20,128 bases of DNA from Spirochaetia bacterium (GTDB taxonomy: Bacteria > Spirochaetota > Spirochaetia > Treponematales > Treponemataceae), in NCBI GenBank assembly GCA_900770075.1, contig CAAGIZ010000055.1, forward strand, positions 1 through 20,128, read 5' to 3'. The notes beneath the pieces were generated by a model. The model had not been told where the DNA came from. It did no database searches and worked only from the letters and a program-made list of their open reading frames with translations. Shown piece after piece: positions 1-6,971 of this stretch; the first letter of the stretch is position 1, and every line of letters starts with the position of its first letter. The translations under genes and the position numbers were made by a program.

Positions 1-25
1 AAATAGCGTCAAAGTTTTTATTCAC

Positions 26-48
26 AAAGTTTGCGTTGCAAACTTTTT
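26..48. other. Short perfect hairpin at window start
   Basis: AAAGTTTGC (26-34), loop GTT, then GCAAACTTT (38-46) form a perfect 9-bp stem followed by TT. It could be the terminator of a gene that ends before the window, or the first hairpin of the lipoprotein leader described next. Bases 1-25 hold no other signal that I can see. Confidence 0.45.
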
Positions 49-130
49 ATATACTGCTGTTCCTCATTGCATTGCGGAACAGCGTAAAAAGTCAAATCGA
101 TTGTTGAAACAATCTTCTTGACTTTTTATG
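48..130 (+). repeat. Two-hairpin lipoprotein leader element, copy 1
   Basis: Hairpin one is GCTGTTCC (56-63), a 12-nt loop TCATTGCATTGC (64-75) and GGAACAGC (76-83). Hairpin two has outer arms AAAAAGTCAA (86-95) and TTGACTTTTT (118-127), an internal loop, and inner arms GATTGT and ACAATC closed by TGAA. The element ends next to the Shine-Dalgarno GGAGG of the substrate-binding lipoprotein. A second copy lies on the other strand at 20128-20048, also just before a lipoprotein start. The outer stem, with its A-run and T-run, has the shape of an intrinsic terminator, so attenuation is possible. Function is inferred only. Confidence 0.7.
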
Positions 131-139
131 GAGGCTTTT

Positions 140-904
140 ATGAAAAAAGTTTTAACTGTTGCTTTGGCAGTGCTGGCTGCAGCGTCTCTGTTTACTGGCT
201 GTTCAAAAAAGGAAAAAAGTGCTGAAAAAAAGGTATGGATTGTTGCCACTGATACCGTATTCCGTCCTTTTGAATACACTAACGAAAAGAACGAATTTGT
301 CGGTATAGACGTTGATATTCTCGCTGCTGTTGCAAAAGACCAGGGTTTTGAATATGACCTTCAGTCTTTGGGCTGGGATGCCGGTGTTGCTGCCGTTCAG
401 GTTGGTCAGGCTGACGCCCTCATTGCTGGTGCTACAATCAAACAGGAAAGAATTGACAACGGCTGGATTTTCTCTGACGGCTACTACGACGCAACCCAGA
501 CTTTTGTAGTTGCAAAAGACAGCGAAATCAAATCTTTTGAAGACCTTGCCGGAAAAAACGTTGCCGTTAAAAACGGAACTGCCGGTGCTGACTTTGCAAA
601 TTCCATTAAAGACAAATACGGATTTAAAGTAACTGTTTTTGAAGATTCTCCTACAATGTATCAGGATGTAATCTTGGGAAACAGCGTTGCCTGTGTAGAA
701 GACACTCCGATTATGGCAGACAACATCAAAACTGGCGGTCTTGCTCTTAAAATTCCTGAGGGAATGGAAAGCGAAGGTGCTCCTTACGGTTTTGCAATCA
801 TGAACAAGGCTAACCAGCCGCTTTTGGATATGTTCAATGCAGGTCTTAAAAACATTCGTGAAAACGGAACTTATCAGGCAATTTTGGACAAATATCTGAA
901 ATAG
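140..904 (+). CDS. Amino-acid ABC transporter substrate-binding lipoprotein
   Basis: This is the extracytoplasmic solute receptor of a polar amino-acid importer (SBP family 3, GlnH/ArtJ-like) and delivers ligand to the permease encoded at 1276-1962. The 254-residue product starts with a lipoprotein signal peptide: a KK n-region, a hydrophobic stretch, and lipobox FTGC with the lipidated Cys at residue 21. The mature part has the usual family-3 features, including an early FRPFEY segment, GWDAGVAAVQVGQADALIAG, and a second lobe with GKNVAVKNGTAG. I chose ATG 140 because GGAGG at 130-134 precedes it at good spacing; an in-frame ATG at 128 overlaps that site and would add MEAF ahead of the signal peptide. 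The terminator at 950-979 makes it a separate transcript from the permease. The exact amino acid cannot be told from sequence. Confidence 0.93.
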   Translation: MKKVLTVALAVLAAASLFTGCSKKEKSAEKKVWIVATDTVFRPFEYTNEKNEFVGIDVDILAAVAKDQGFEYDLQSLGWDAGVAAVQVGQADALIAGATIKQERIDNGWIFSDGYYDATQTFVVAKDSEIKSFEDLAGKNVAVKNGTAGADFANSIKDKYGFKVTVFEDSPTMYQDVILGNSVACVEDTPIMADNIKTGGLALKIPEGMESEGAPYGFAIMNKANQPLLDMFNAGLKNIRENGTYQAILDKYLK

Positions 905-949
905 TTTGGAGCATCTTGATTGTAAAAACTTTGAGATTGTTTTTTAACG

Positions 950-979
950 AAGGCCGGAGCGGACGCTCCGGCCTTTTTT
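950..979 (+). terminator. Intrinsic terminator after the substrate-binding protein gene
   Basis: AAGGCCGGAGC (950-960), loop GGAC, then GCTCCGGCCTT (965-975) form a perfect 11-bp GC-rich stem running into a T-tract ending at 979. It insulates the binding-protein gene from the permease-ATPase pair. Confidence 0.9.
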
Positions 980-1028
980 GCAAAAAGACAGCCTGCTAAG
1001 AAAAAAATTTATTTTTTGGGGAAGTTTT

Positions 1029-1122
1029 GTCTGCGCGGGATAGTAGTGGCGCGCAGCGTTCCGCAGGTCGGCTGGCTTTTGCCGGGCGGCCTGCGGAATG
1101 AAACCACGAATAGCCCGTAGAC
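1029..1122. repeat. Long GC-rich imperfect palindrome in intergenic DNA
   Basis: The 371-bp gap between 904 and 1276 holds the terminator, this palindrome and a promoter. The inner arms 1059-1076 and 1081-1098 pair over 18 positions with one mismatch and two G-T pairs around a TTTT loop. Outer segments 1029-1049 and 1104-1122 pair partially (GTCT with AGAC, CGGG with CCCG, GTGG with CCAC). No T-tract follows, so it is not a typical terminator. It is probably a dispersed palindromic repeat or a structured RNA. Confidence 0.6.
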
Positions 1123-1201
1123 AGTGGATCCGCACCAAAAATAAAAAAAAATAAATCCGGCATATTTTCAGTTTTAGGGCTTCTCATCTGCATTTTTTGG
1201 A

Positions 1202-1230
1202 TTGAGGAAGGCGTTTTTTTTTCTTATACT
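1202..1230 (+). promoter_or_regulatory. Predicted sigma-70 promoter for permease-ATPase genes
   Basis: TTGAGG (1202-1207), a 17-bp spacer, and TATACT (1225-1230) give a good housekeeping promoter. The start point would be near 1237, leaving a leader of about 40-50 nt before the permease. Confidence 0.6.
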
Positions 1231-1275
1231 GTAGTGGGCGTCTTGATTTTTTTGAGGTGGCTGAAAATTTAATTT

Positions 1276-1962
1276 TTGAGGTTTGCTTTGGTTTCTATTC
1301 TTCAGGTTTACTCGGTTATGCTTTTGCGCTCCCTTGGCTATACGCTGGTTCTCTGTCTGTGGGCGCTGCTTTTTGCAATGATTATCGGTCTTATTTTTGC
1401 TCTGTGCAACGTAAGCAGCAGTAAGATTTTGAACGTTATCGGGTCGATTTATGTTGATGCCGTCCGGGGTGTGCCGTTAATCGTTCTGGCTTATTTTATC
1501 TATTTTGGGGTTCCTCAGGCTTTTCGGCTGGCGGGGGTCAATAATTTTCGGCTTCCTGCTCTGCACGCTGGTACCATTGCCCTTGCTATGAACTGCGGTG
1601 CCTATATGGCGGAGATTTTTCGTGCCGGGATTGAGTCCATCGATATAGGACAGATGGAAGCGGGACGGAGCCTTGGGCTTTCTTATGCAACGACTATGCG
1701 CCGGGTGATTTTGCCGCAGGCTTTTCGGGTGATGATTCCTTCCATTATCAACCAGTTTATAATCACTCTTAAAGACACCTCCATTCTTTCTGTAATCGGC
1801 TACCCGGAACTTACCAACATGGGAAAAACCATCAGCGGAAACACTTTTAAATCCCTTCAGACCTGGGCCATCGTGGGGCTGATGTATATGATTGTAATCG
1901 TTTCTTTAAGCAAGGCTGCAAAGGCTATCGAAAGGAGGCTGAAGCGCAATGTTGAGCGATAA
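1276..1962 (+). CDS. Amino-acid ABC transporter permease (His/Glu/Gln/Arg type)
   Basis: This inner-membrane permease passes the amino acid carried by the receptor encoded at 140-904. The product is about 228 residues with several hydrophobic spans. The EAA loop, which contacts the ATPase, is visible as EAGRSLGLSYATTMRRVILP (about residues 132-151). VRGVPLIVLAYFIYFGVP and LKDTSILSVIG are typical of the HisM/GlnP family. The start is uncertain because no ATG precedes the first span. TTG 1276 opens the frame, TTG 1288 sits 6 nt after GAGG (1278-1281) and may be the real start, and ATG 1318 is a third option. The 3' end overlaps the ATPase gene by 14 nt, so the two are translationally linked. 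Confidence 0.9.
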   Translation: MRFALVSILQVYSVMLLRSLGYTLVLCLWALLFAMIIGLIFALCNVSSSKILNVIGSIYVDAVRGVPLIVLAYFIYFGVPQAFRLAGVNNFRLPALHAGTIALAMNCGAYMAEIFRAGIESIDIGQMEAGRSLGLSYATTMRRVILPQAFRVMIPSIINQFIITLKDTSILSVIGYPELTNMGKTISGNTFKSLQTWAIVGLMYMIVIVSLSKAAKAIERRLKRNVER

Positions 1963-2689
1963 GATAAAAATTCACGTGGAAAACCTCCGCAAAAACTTCG
2001 ACGGGCTGGAGGTCTTGAAGGATATTTCGCTGGATGTTCATGAAGGGGAGGTTGTCTGCATAATCGGGCCTTCCGGCTCCGGGAAATCCACTTTTTTAAG
2101 GTGTCTTAATCATCTGGAAGTGCCTACCAGCGGAAAAATCATTGTAAACGGTACTGACATAACCGACAAAAAGGTCAATTTGAACAAGGTTCGCGAAAAT
2201 ATCGGCATGGTTTTTCAGCATTTTAACCTTTTTTCAAATATGAACATCATCAACAACCTTATGCTTGCCCCGGTGGAGCTCAAAAAAATGTCTAAGGAAC
2301 AGGCCAAGGAGGCGGGGATGAGGCTTTTGAAGAGGGTTGGGCTTGAGTCTAAGGCTCTGGCTCACCCGCAGCAGCTTTCCGGCGGTCAGAAACAGCGTGT
2401 TGCCATTGCCCGTTCTCTGGCTATGAATCCGCAGATTCTGCTTTTTGACGAGCCTACCAGTGCCCTTGACCCGGAGATGGTTGGCGAAGTTCTGGAGGTT
2501 ATGAAGGAGCTGGCAAAAGGTGGGATGACCATGGTGGTGGTTACTCACGAGATGGGTTTTGCCAGGGAAGTTGCAGACCGGGTTGTTTTTATGGACAGCG
2601 GTTATGTGATTGAGCAGGGAACGCCGGAAGAGGTTTTGAAAAATCCTAAGGAAAAGCGAACCCAAAGTTTTCTGGAAAAAGTTTTGTAG
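1949..2689 (+). CDS. Amino-acid ABC transporter ATP-binding protein (GlnQ-like)
   Basis: This is the ATPase that powers the importer, acting on the cytoplasmic face with the permease. The 246-residue product is full length. Walker A is GPSGSGKST (about residues 40-48), the Q-loop lies in MVFQHFNLF, the signature is LSGGQKQR, Walker B and catalytic Glu are in ILLFDEPTSALDPE, and the switch His is in VVTHEMGF. The wording matches the polar amino-acid (GlnQ/ArtP/HisP) subfamily. AAAGGAGG at 1931-1938 lies inside the permease gene and places the start at ATG 1949. No clear terminator follows, so transcription may continue into the kinase gene 67 nt downstream. Confidence 0.95.
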   Translation: MLSDKIKIHVENLRKNFDGLEVLKDISLDVHEGEVVCIIGPSGSGKSTFLRCLNHLEVPTSGKIIVNGTDITDKKVNLNKVRENIGMVFQHFNLFSNMNIINNLMLAPVELKKMSKEQAKEAGMRLLKRVGLESKALAHPQQLSGGQKQRVAIARSLAMNPQILLFDEPTSALDPEMVGEVLEVMKELAKGGMTMVVVTHEMGFAREVADRVVFMDSGYVIEQGTPEEVLKNPKEKRTQSFLEKVL

Positions 2690-2756
2690 AAATTTTGGCA
2701 CTTCAAAAACTCGTCTTTGCCGTTTTTTTTGAGGTTCCCTTTTAGGAGCGTGCAGA

Positions 2757-3341
2757 ATGAAAAAAATCATCACCATAAGCCGGGAATTTGGTGCCGGAGG
2801 CTCAACAATCGGAAAAAAGGTGGCGGAAGCCCTTGGTTATGAGTTTTACGATAAAAGCATAATTTTGCAGGCGGCCAGCGAAAAAAACATTGACGTTCTG
2901 AAGGTTCTGAAAAACGACGAGGAAGCGCCTTTTTTGACGGGTTTTACCCAGTCTCTCTTTGACTTTTACAGCAAGCCGGTGAATGAGCAGATTTTTGAAG
3001 CCCAGAAACAGGTTATAAGAAAGTTCGGAGAGCACGGTAACTGTGTAATTGTGGGGCGGAATGCAAACCAGATTCTGCAGGAATTTGACGACAGCCTGCA
3101 CGTTTTTGTCCATGCAAACCTCTGGTGGCGGGTGGAATACTTAAAAAACAACAGGATGCAGGGTGTGCCGGAAGAAAAAATCCTCAAAGATATTGAAAAG
3201 GTAGACCGGAAACGCTGCAAATACTGTACCTACTACACCAATACGGAGTTCGGTGATTCGCGGTTTTACGATTTGTGCCTTAATTCTGCAAAACTGGGCA
3301 TTGACCGCTGCGTAGAAACAATCGTTGAACTGAGCCGGTAA
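2757..3341 (+). CDS. Cytidylate kinase-like family protein
   Basis: The 194-residue protein has the N-terminal P-loop of the cytidylate-kinase-like family (ITISREFGAGGSTIGKKVAEAL, Gly-rich loop at about residues 12-19). DKSII follows, then GNCVIVGRNAN near residues 95-105, which resembles the central strand of this family. The Arg/Lys-rich segment around DIEKVDRKRCKYCTYYTN fits the lid region. These proteins resemble nucleoside monophosphate kinases, but the true substrate is usually unproven, so I do not call it Cmk. An AGGAG site lies about 9 nt before ATG 2757. It sits between a transporter ATPase and a cell-wall peptidase, which gives no clear functional hint. Confidence 0.85.
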   Translation: MKKIITISREFGAGGSTIGKKVAEALGYEFYDKSIILQAASEKNIDVLKVLKNDEEAPFLTGFTQSLFDFYSKPVNEQIFEAQKQVIRKFGEHGNCVIVGRNANQILQEFDDSLHVFVHANLWWRVEYLKNNRMQGVPEEKILKDIEKVDRKRCKYCTYYTNTEFGDSRFYDLCLNSAKLGIDRCVETIVELSR

Positions 3342-3393
3342 GCCAAACACCGGTAAAGCCATGCAGTCTGCAAAGAGGAGCACAGTCTGAAAT

Positions 3394-4512
3394 ATGAGAT
3401 TTCCGAAACCCATAAAAAAAGGCGACACCATTGCCATTGCCGCTCCCAGTTTTGGCGCAACGACGGAACCTTATGCCTCCCGGCTAAAAGAGGCAATCCG
3501 CCGGTTTAAAGACAGGGGGTACAACGTTGTAACCGGCGAGTGCTGCTTTAAGTCTGACGGTCTTGGAATTTCCACCGACCCGAAAGCCGCCGCAGCCGAA
3601 CTCCAGAATTTTTATTTAGACCCGAAGATAAGCGCAGTTTTTAGTTGTGGCGGCGGCGAGCTCATGTGCGAAACCATAAGCCATCTGGATTTTGAAAAGA
3701 TAAAAAATGCCGAACCTAAGTGGTTCCTGGGCTACAGCGACAATACCAATTTTATCTTTCCTCTGGTTACACTCTGCTCGGTTCCAGCGCTTTACGGACC
3801 GAATGCACCGGGCTTTGGAAAACCCTGGGAACAGCCGGAAAACGACACATTCCGCCTTCTGGAGGGTGCCGGTTTTACGGTGGAAGGCTATCCCATGTTT
3901 CAAAATCCCGATGTTCAGAGCGAAGACCCCCTCTCTGCCTATATCTTTACCGACAAAAAGGAGCTGGTCTGCTACGTTCCGACTGAAGGCAAAATAAAAA
4001 GCAAATCTGAGACCAAATCTGAGGCTGGGCTTAACAGGGGCTTTGCCGTGGATTTTGCCGGAAAAACGCTTAAAAAACTGTCTGCCGGAGAAAACCTCAA
4101 AATCGAAGGAACTCTTCTTGGCGGCTGTCTTGACTGCCTTGTGGGGCTGAGCGGTACCCGGTTTGACGGGGTTGAAAGTTTTAACAGGGAGCATAAAAAG
4201 GTTGTCTGGGTTTTGGAAAGCTGCGATTACAATCCAATGGACATCCGCCGGGCGTTGTGGCACCTTAAAGAAAGCGGCTGGTTTAAAAATGCGGCTGGAT
4301 TTGTTTTCGGGCGACCTCTTGCGGCTTTTAAAAGGGAAGTTTTCGGTGTAAACCAGTACAATGCGGTTACGGATGTGCTTGGTGAACTTGGGGTACCTGT
4401 GGTTTTGGATGCCGATTTTGGGCACATAGACCCTGCAATGCCACTTGTAATTGGCGCAGATGCCGAAGTTTTAGTAAAAGACAACGATATAAAAATTAAG
4501 ATGAAATTTTAA
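3394..4512 (+). CDS. LD-carboxypeptidase, peptidase family S66
   Basis: Predicted serine peptidase that removes the terminal D-residue from murein tetrapeptides (LdcA) or, in the MccF branch, inactivates peptide-nucleotide antibiotics. It has no signal peptide and should be cytoplasmic. All three catalytic residues are visible in the 372-residue product: Ser115 in LGYSDNTNF, Glu275 in WVLESCDYN and His344 in FGHIDPAMPLVIG. The N-terminal strand PKPIKKGDTIAIAAPS is also typical. The length is somewhat over the usual 300-340, and the extra residues around 150-240, including a polar KSKSETKSEAG stretch, are more like MccF-type members. The Shine-Dalgarno AGAGGAG lies rather far (about 14 nt) upstream of ATG 3394. 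It is on the same strand as the kinase, 52 nt downstream. Confidence 0.88.
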   Translation: MRFPKPIKKGDTIAIAAPSFGATTEPYASRLKEAIRRFKDRGYNVVTGECCFKSDGLGISTDPKAAAAELQNFYLDPKISAVFSCGGGELMCETISHLDFEKIKNAEPKWFLGYSDNTNFIFPLVTLCSVPALYGPNAPGFGKPWEQPENDTFRLLEGAGFTVEGYPMFQNPDVQSEDPLSAYIFTDKKELVCYVPTEGKIKSKSETKSEAGLNRGFAVDFAGKTLKKLSAGENLKIEGTLLGGCLDCLVGLSGTRFDGVESFNREHKKVVWVLESCDYNPMDIRRALWHLKESGWFKNAAGFVFGRPLAAFKREVFGVNQYNAVTDVLGELGVPVVLDADFGHIDPAMPLVIGADAEVLVKDNDIKIKMKF

Positions 4513-4609
4513 GATTTGGGGCTTCCACCGCCCTGCGGGCGGTGTCGGGTGTTCCGCAGTTCCGCTTTCGCTCCATTCAGAAGGCCGGCCGGTCAGTCAG
4601 ACTTAAAAA

Positions 4610-4750
4610 GGGGCTGTCTGATAAGTTTGTTGTTTATGGTCATTGAACTTGTCGAAATGACCGGTCACACTGCATATAGTGGTTTCGCCCCTTCGACAGC
4701 TCAGAGACCGCAGGCTCAACCACCCCAGTTTATTCTTTTTGGACAGCCCC
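4610..4750. repeat. MITE-like element with 9-bp terminal inverted repeats
   Basis: GGGGCTGTC (4610-4618) and GACAGCCCC (4742-4750) are perfect terminal inverted repeats bounding 141 bp. Inside is a hairpin GGTCATT (4638-4644) / AATGACC (4656-4662) whose loop GAACTTGTCGA recurs inverted as TTCGACAGCTC (about 4692-4702). TCAGAC occurs on both sides, at 4597-4602 and 4756-4761, and might be a remnant of target duplication, although it does not abut the termini. No transposase is present. It could alternatively be a composite of REP-like hairpins. Confidence 0.55.
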
Positions 4751-4850
4751 ACCTCTCAGACATTAAGTTTTACCTTATGCAAAAAGACGGCCGTCCTTCC
4801 GAACGCCTCCGGCGCTGCTCCACCCCCTAAGCTATTTTTTTCCTCCTAAG

Positions 4851-4880
4851 TTCCGCTGATTGCGGAAACGGCTTTTTTTT
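4851..4880 (+). terminator. Possible terminator for the S66 gene transcript
   Basis: TTCCGC (4851-4856), loop TGATT, then GCGGAA (4862-4867), followed after five bases by eight T (4873-4880). The gap between stem and T-run makes it imperfect. Confidence 0.4.
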
Positions 4881-4935
4881 GGGCAGTCTTTTTGTGACGG
4901 CCTGTTTGGAAACTATTTTAAGGGTTCCGCTGCTG

Positions 4936-5241
4936 TCAGCAGGGTTTTGTGTCATCGTAATCGAAGATGGTTTTTTCGTCTATAAACCGCGAATATTCCC
5001 GCTTCCAGATAAGGTGGGCATCGCTTGCGTCGTAGTCTTCCAGAGCGTCCCTGTCCATATCAATTTCTATCATCAGGTCAGCCCGGTTTTCCCGGTTTAT
5101 GCAGCATTTGTAGACCTTCACGTAATGGATGCCGTTGATTTCCGTTGCAGAGTCAAAAAGTTCCCGAATTTGTTCAATAAAGGAATTTTCGATTTTTTTT
5201 GAAATTTCCGGAATAAATTTTACAAGAATGCAGTGCTTCAT
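4936..5241 (-). CDS. Dabb (stress-responsive A/B barrel) domain protein
   Basis: A 101-residue protein resembling the Dabb family of small dimeric alpha-beta barrels. The start MKHCILVKFIPE, the spacing of a middle ...MIEIDMDRDALEDYDASDAH segment, and the ending HLIWKREYSRFIDEKTIFDY fit that fold, in which the late H-x-x-W/Y region is conserved. Its biochemical role is unknown. ATG 5241 is chosen because GGAGGAC (5254-5248) precedes it at ideal spacing; an in-frame ATG further upstream overlaps this site. The stop of the upstream FAD dehydrogenase ends at 5243, only one base before this start, so the two are almost certainly co-translated and probably functionally linked. Confidence 0.7.
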   Translation of the reverse strand: MKHCILVKFIPEISKKIENSFIEQIRELFDSATEINGIHYVKVYKCCINRENRADLMIEIDMDRDALEDYDASDAHLIWKREYSRFIDEKTIFDYDDTKPC

Positions 5242-5242
5242 T

Positions 5243-6862
5243 TTACCGTCCTCCATTTTTTTCTATTATGGCAGCAGCAACCCGCTCACCGTCGATTGCT
5301 GAGCTTCCAATTCCTCCGGAATATCCGCTTCCTTCGCCGCAGGGGTAAAGGTTTTTTATGGCCGTACATTCCAAAGTTTCCTTATTCCGCAGAATTCTTA
5401 CCGGGGTGCTGGTGCGGGTTTCCGAAGCTATCAAAACTGCTTCCGGGCAGACAAAACCCTTCATCGTCCTGTTAAAATCTTTAAATCCCCACTGAAGCCT
5501 TTTTCTTATGTCTTCCGGGAGCCATTTGTCCAGACGGCTTGCCACAACTCCCGGTTTATAGCTTGTAACAGGCAGGTCTTTTGAATCCCGCCCTTCGATA
5601 AAATCCGTAAGCCTTTGAGCCGGAGCAAACTGTCCCTTTCCGTTTTTGAAAGTCAGGTTTTCCAGCCAGGTTCTCCAGTAAAGACCTGCAAGGGCAGGAC
5701 AGCCTTCTTCCTGCGCCTGAATTTTAAATTCCTCAGGAATATCCTCTGGCCTTCTTTCTACGACAATGGCCGCATTGGACCACTGGCTGTTTCTGCCAGA
5801 AGAACTCATTCCGTTTACTACAATCTGGTCTTTTGTTGTTGCACATGGAACCACATAGCCGCCGGGGCACATACAGAAACTGTAAACTCCCCGGTCTTCA
5901 ACCTGAGTCGTAAGCCGGTATTCGGCGGCGGCAGGCATCTGCTGACCGTGGAACTGGATTGAATCGATTATGCTCCTCGGGTGTTCAACCCGAACGCCTA
6001 CGGCAAAGGTTTTTACTTCCAGTGCAGAAGGTGCAATTTTAGAAACCATTTTGTAAATACCGGCAGCAGAATGCCCGGTGGCAAGAATTATGGAATCGGC
6101 CAGAATTTCCCTTTCCTTTTTGTCTGTAAGGTTCTGTACTTTTACGCCGACCGCCTTTAAGGTTCCGTCCGCCGGATTTTTTTCGGTGATTAAGTCAGTG
6201 CACAGGGAATTAAAGTGGATTTCACCCCCAAGTTCCACGATTTTCTTTTCCATGCGGTCTATTATGCCCGGCAGCTTGTCAGTACCTATGTGGGGGTGGG
6301 CATCCGTCAGAATGTTGGGATTAGCTCCGAATTCCACAAAAATCCTGTAAATTTTGTAGATGTCTCCCCGCTTGTTTGAACGGGTGTACAGCTTTCCGTC
6401 AGAAAAAGTTCCCGCCCCGCCGGAACCAAAGCAGAAATTTGAATTCTCGTCTAAAATTCCATCTTCCGTAAGTTTTTGTATGTCAAAAGTCCGGGGGCTG
6501 GTAGCATTTCCCCGCTCGATTATCACAGGTTTAATGCCGGCTTCAAAAAGCTTAAAAGCAGCGTAAAGCCCCGCAGGACCGCAGCCCACAATCACCACGG
6601 AACGGGAGCCGTCTGCCTTTTTCCAGTTGAGGGCAATGTTTTCCAAATCTTCCGGTTCTTCGCCGATGTAAATCTTGTAGCGCATGACAAGTTTTATCTG
6701 CGTATGCCGGGCATCGATAGATTTTTTTATAAAGACAGGAGTTATCTTCTGACCGTTTACAGGAATTTTTTTCTGGTCGAGAGCCTGACGGATTTTTGAG
6801 TTGATTTCAGCCTGATTGTTTTCGTCCTCAGGCATGAGGGTGATTGAAAGTTCACAAGTCAT
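5243..6862 (-). CDS. Uncharacterised FAD-dependent dehydrogenase (COG2509 family)
   Basis: A 539-residue cytoplasmic flavoprotein. An N-terminal ~80-residue domain (ELSITLMPED..., then IKKSIDARHTQIKLVMRYKIYI) precedes the Rossmann dinucleotide motif VVIVGCGPAGLYAAF (GxGxxG at residues 93-98) and its acidic strand end VIIERG. SGGAGTFSDGKLYTR and the C-terminal LYPCGEGSGYSGGIGSSAIDG, which closes the FAD site, are hallmarks of this family of widely conserved dehydrogenases with unknown substrate. I prefer ATG 6862, where the family-like N-terminus begins; the open frame extends to 6925, but those residues look unrelated. A consensus-like promoter lies so close upstream that the mRNA would be leaderless, and no Shine-Dalgarno is present. 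Confidence 0.88.
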   Translation of the reverse strand: MTCELSITLMPEDENNQAEINSKIRQALDQKKIPVNGQKITPVFIKKSIDARHTQIKLVMRYKIYIGEEPEDLENIALNWKKADGSRSVVIVGCGPAGLYAAFKLFEAGIKPVIIERGNATSPRTFDIQKLTEDGILDENSNFCFGSGGAGTFSDGKLYTRSNKRGDIYKIYRIFVEFGANPNILTDAHPHIGTDKLPGIIDRMEKKIVELGGEIHFNSLCTDLITEKNPADGTLKAVGVKVQNLTDKKEREILADSIILATGHSAAGIYKMVSKIAPSALEVKTFAVGVRVEHPRSIIDSIQFHGQQMPAAAEYRLTTQVEDRGVYSFCMCPGGYVVPCATTKDQIVVNGMSSSGRNSQWSNAAIVVERRPEDIPEEFKIQAQEEGCPALAGLYWRTWLENLTFKNGKGQFAPAQRLTDFIEGRDSKDLPVTSYKPGVVASRLDKWLPEDIRKRLQWGFKDFNRTMKGFVCPEAVLIASETRTSTPVRILRNKETLECTAIKNLYPCGEGSGYSGGIGSSAIDGERVAAAIIEKNGGR

Positions 6863-6868
6863 GCCGTC

Positions 6869-6897
6869 ATTATATTGTGAACTTTTAAAAAAAGCAA
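6869..6897 (-). promoter_or_regulatory. Promoter for FAD dehydrogenase, implying a leaderless mRNA
   Basis: Read on the minus strand: TTGCTT (6897-6892), a 17-bp spacer, and a perfect TATAAT (6874-6869). Only GACGGC separates the -10 box from ATG 6862, so transcription should begin at or next to the start codon. Confidence 0.6.
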
Positions 6898-6971
6898 AGA
6901 ATTTGGAGCCTGATTGATACCACAACCGCCCTTATGCGTTGCCCTGAGAGACTGATTGTTTATGTACTTCC

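Larger units (their letters stand above)
4513..4935. other. Repeat-rich gap between convergent genes
   Basis: This 423-bp gap separates the S66 gene from the convergent Dabb gene. It holds a small hairpin ACCGCCC-TGC-GGGCGGT (about 4528-4544), one copy of a TTCCGCTTTCGCTCCA motif (4560-4575), a MITE-like element (4610-4750) and a hairpin with T-run (4851-4880). A 104-codon open frame at 4516-4830 crosses the repeats and has no ribosome binding site or recognisable protein, so I do not call a gene. Confidence 0.7.

Noticed and set aside
2690..2735. Terminator after the ABC ATPase gene
   Set aside because: A T-run is present but only a 4-bp GGCA/TGCC stem could form with a long loop, too weak to call.
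3616..4425. 269-codon open frame on the minus strand
   Set aside because: Antisense to the S66 peptidase gene, whose catalytic residues and frame are clear.
4516..4830. 104-codon open frame after the S66 gene
   Set aside because: It crosses the repeat elements, lacks a ribosome site and has low-complexity, repeat-derived translation.
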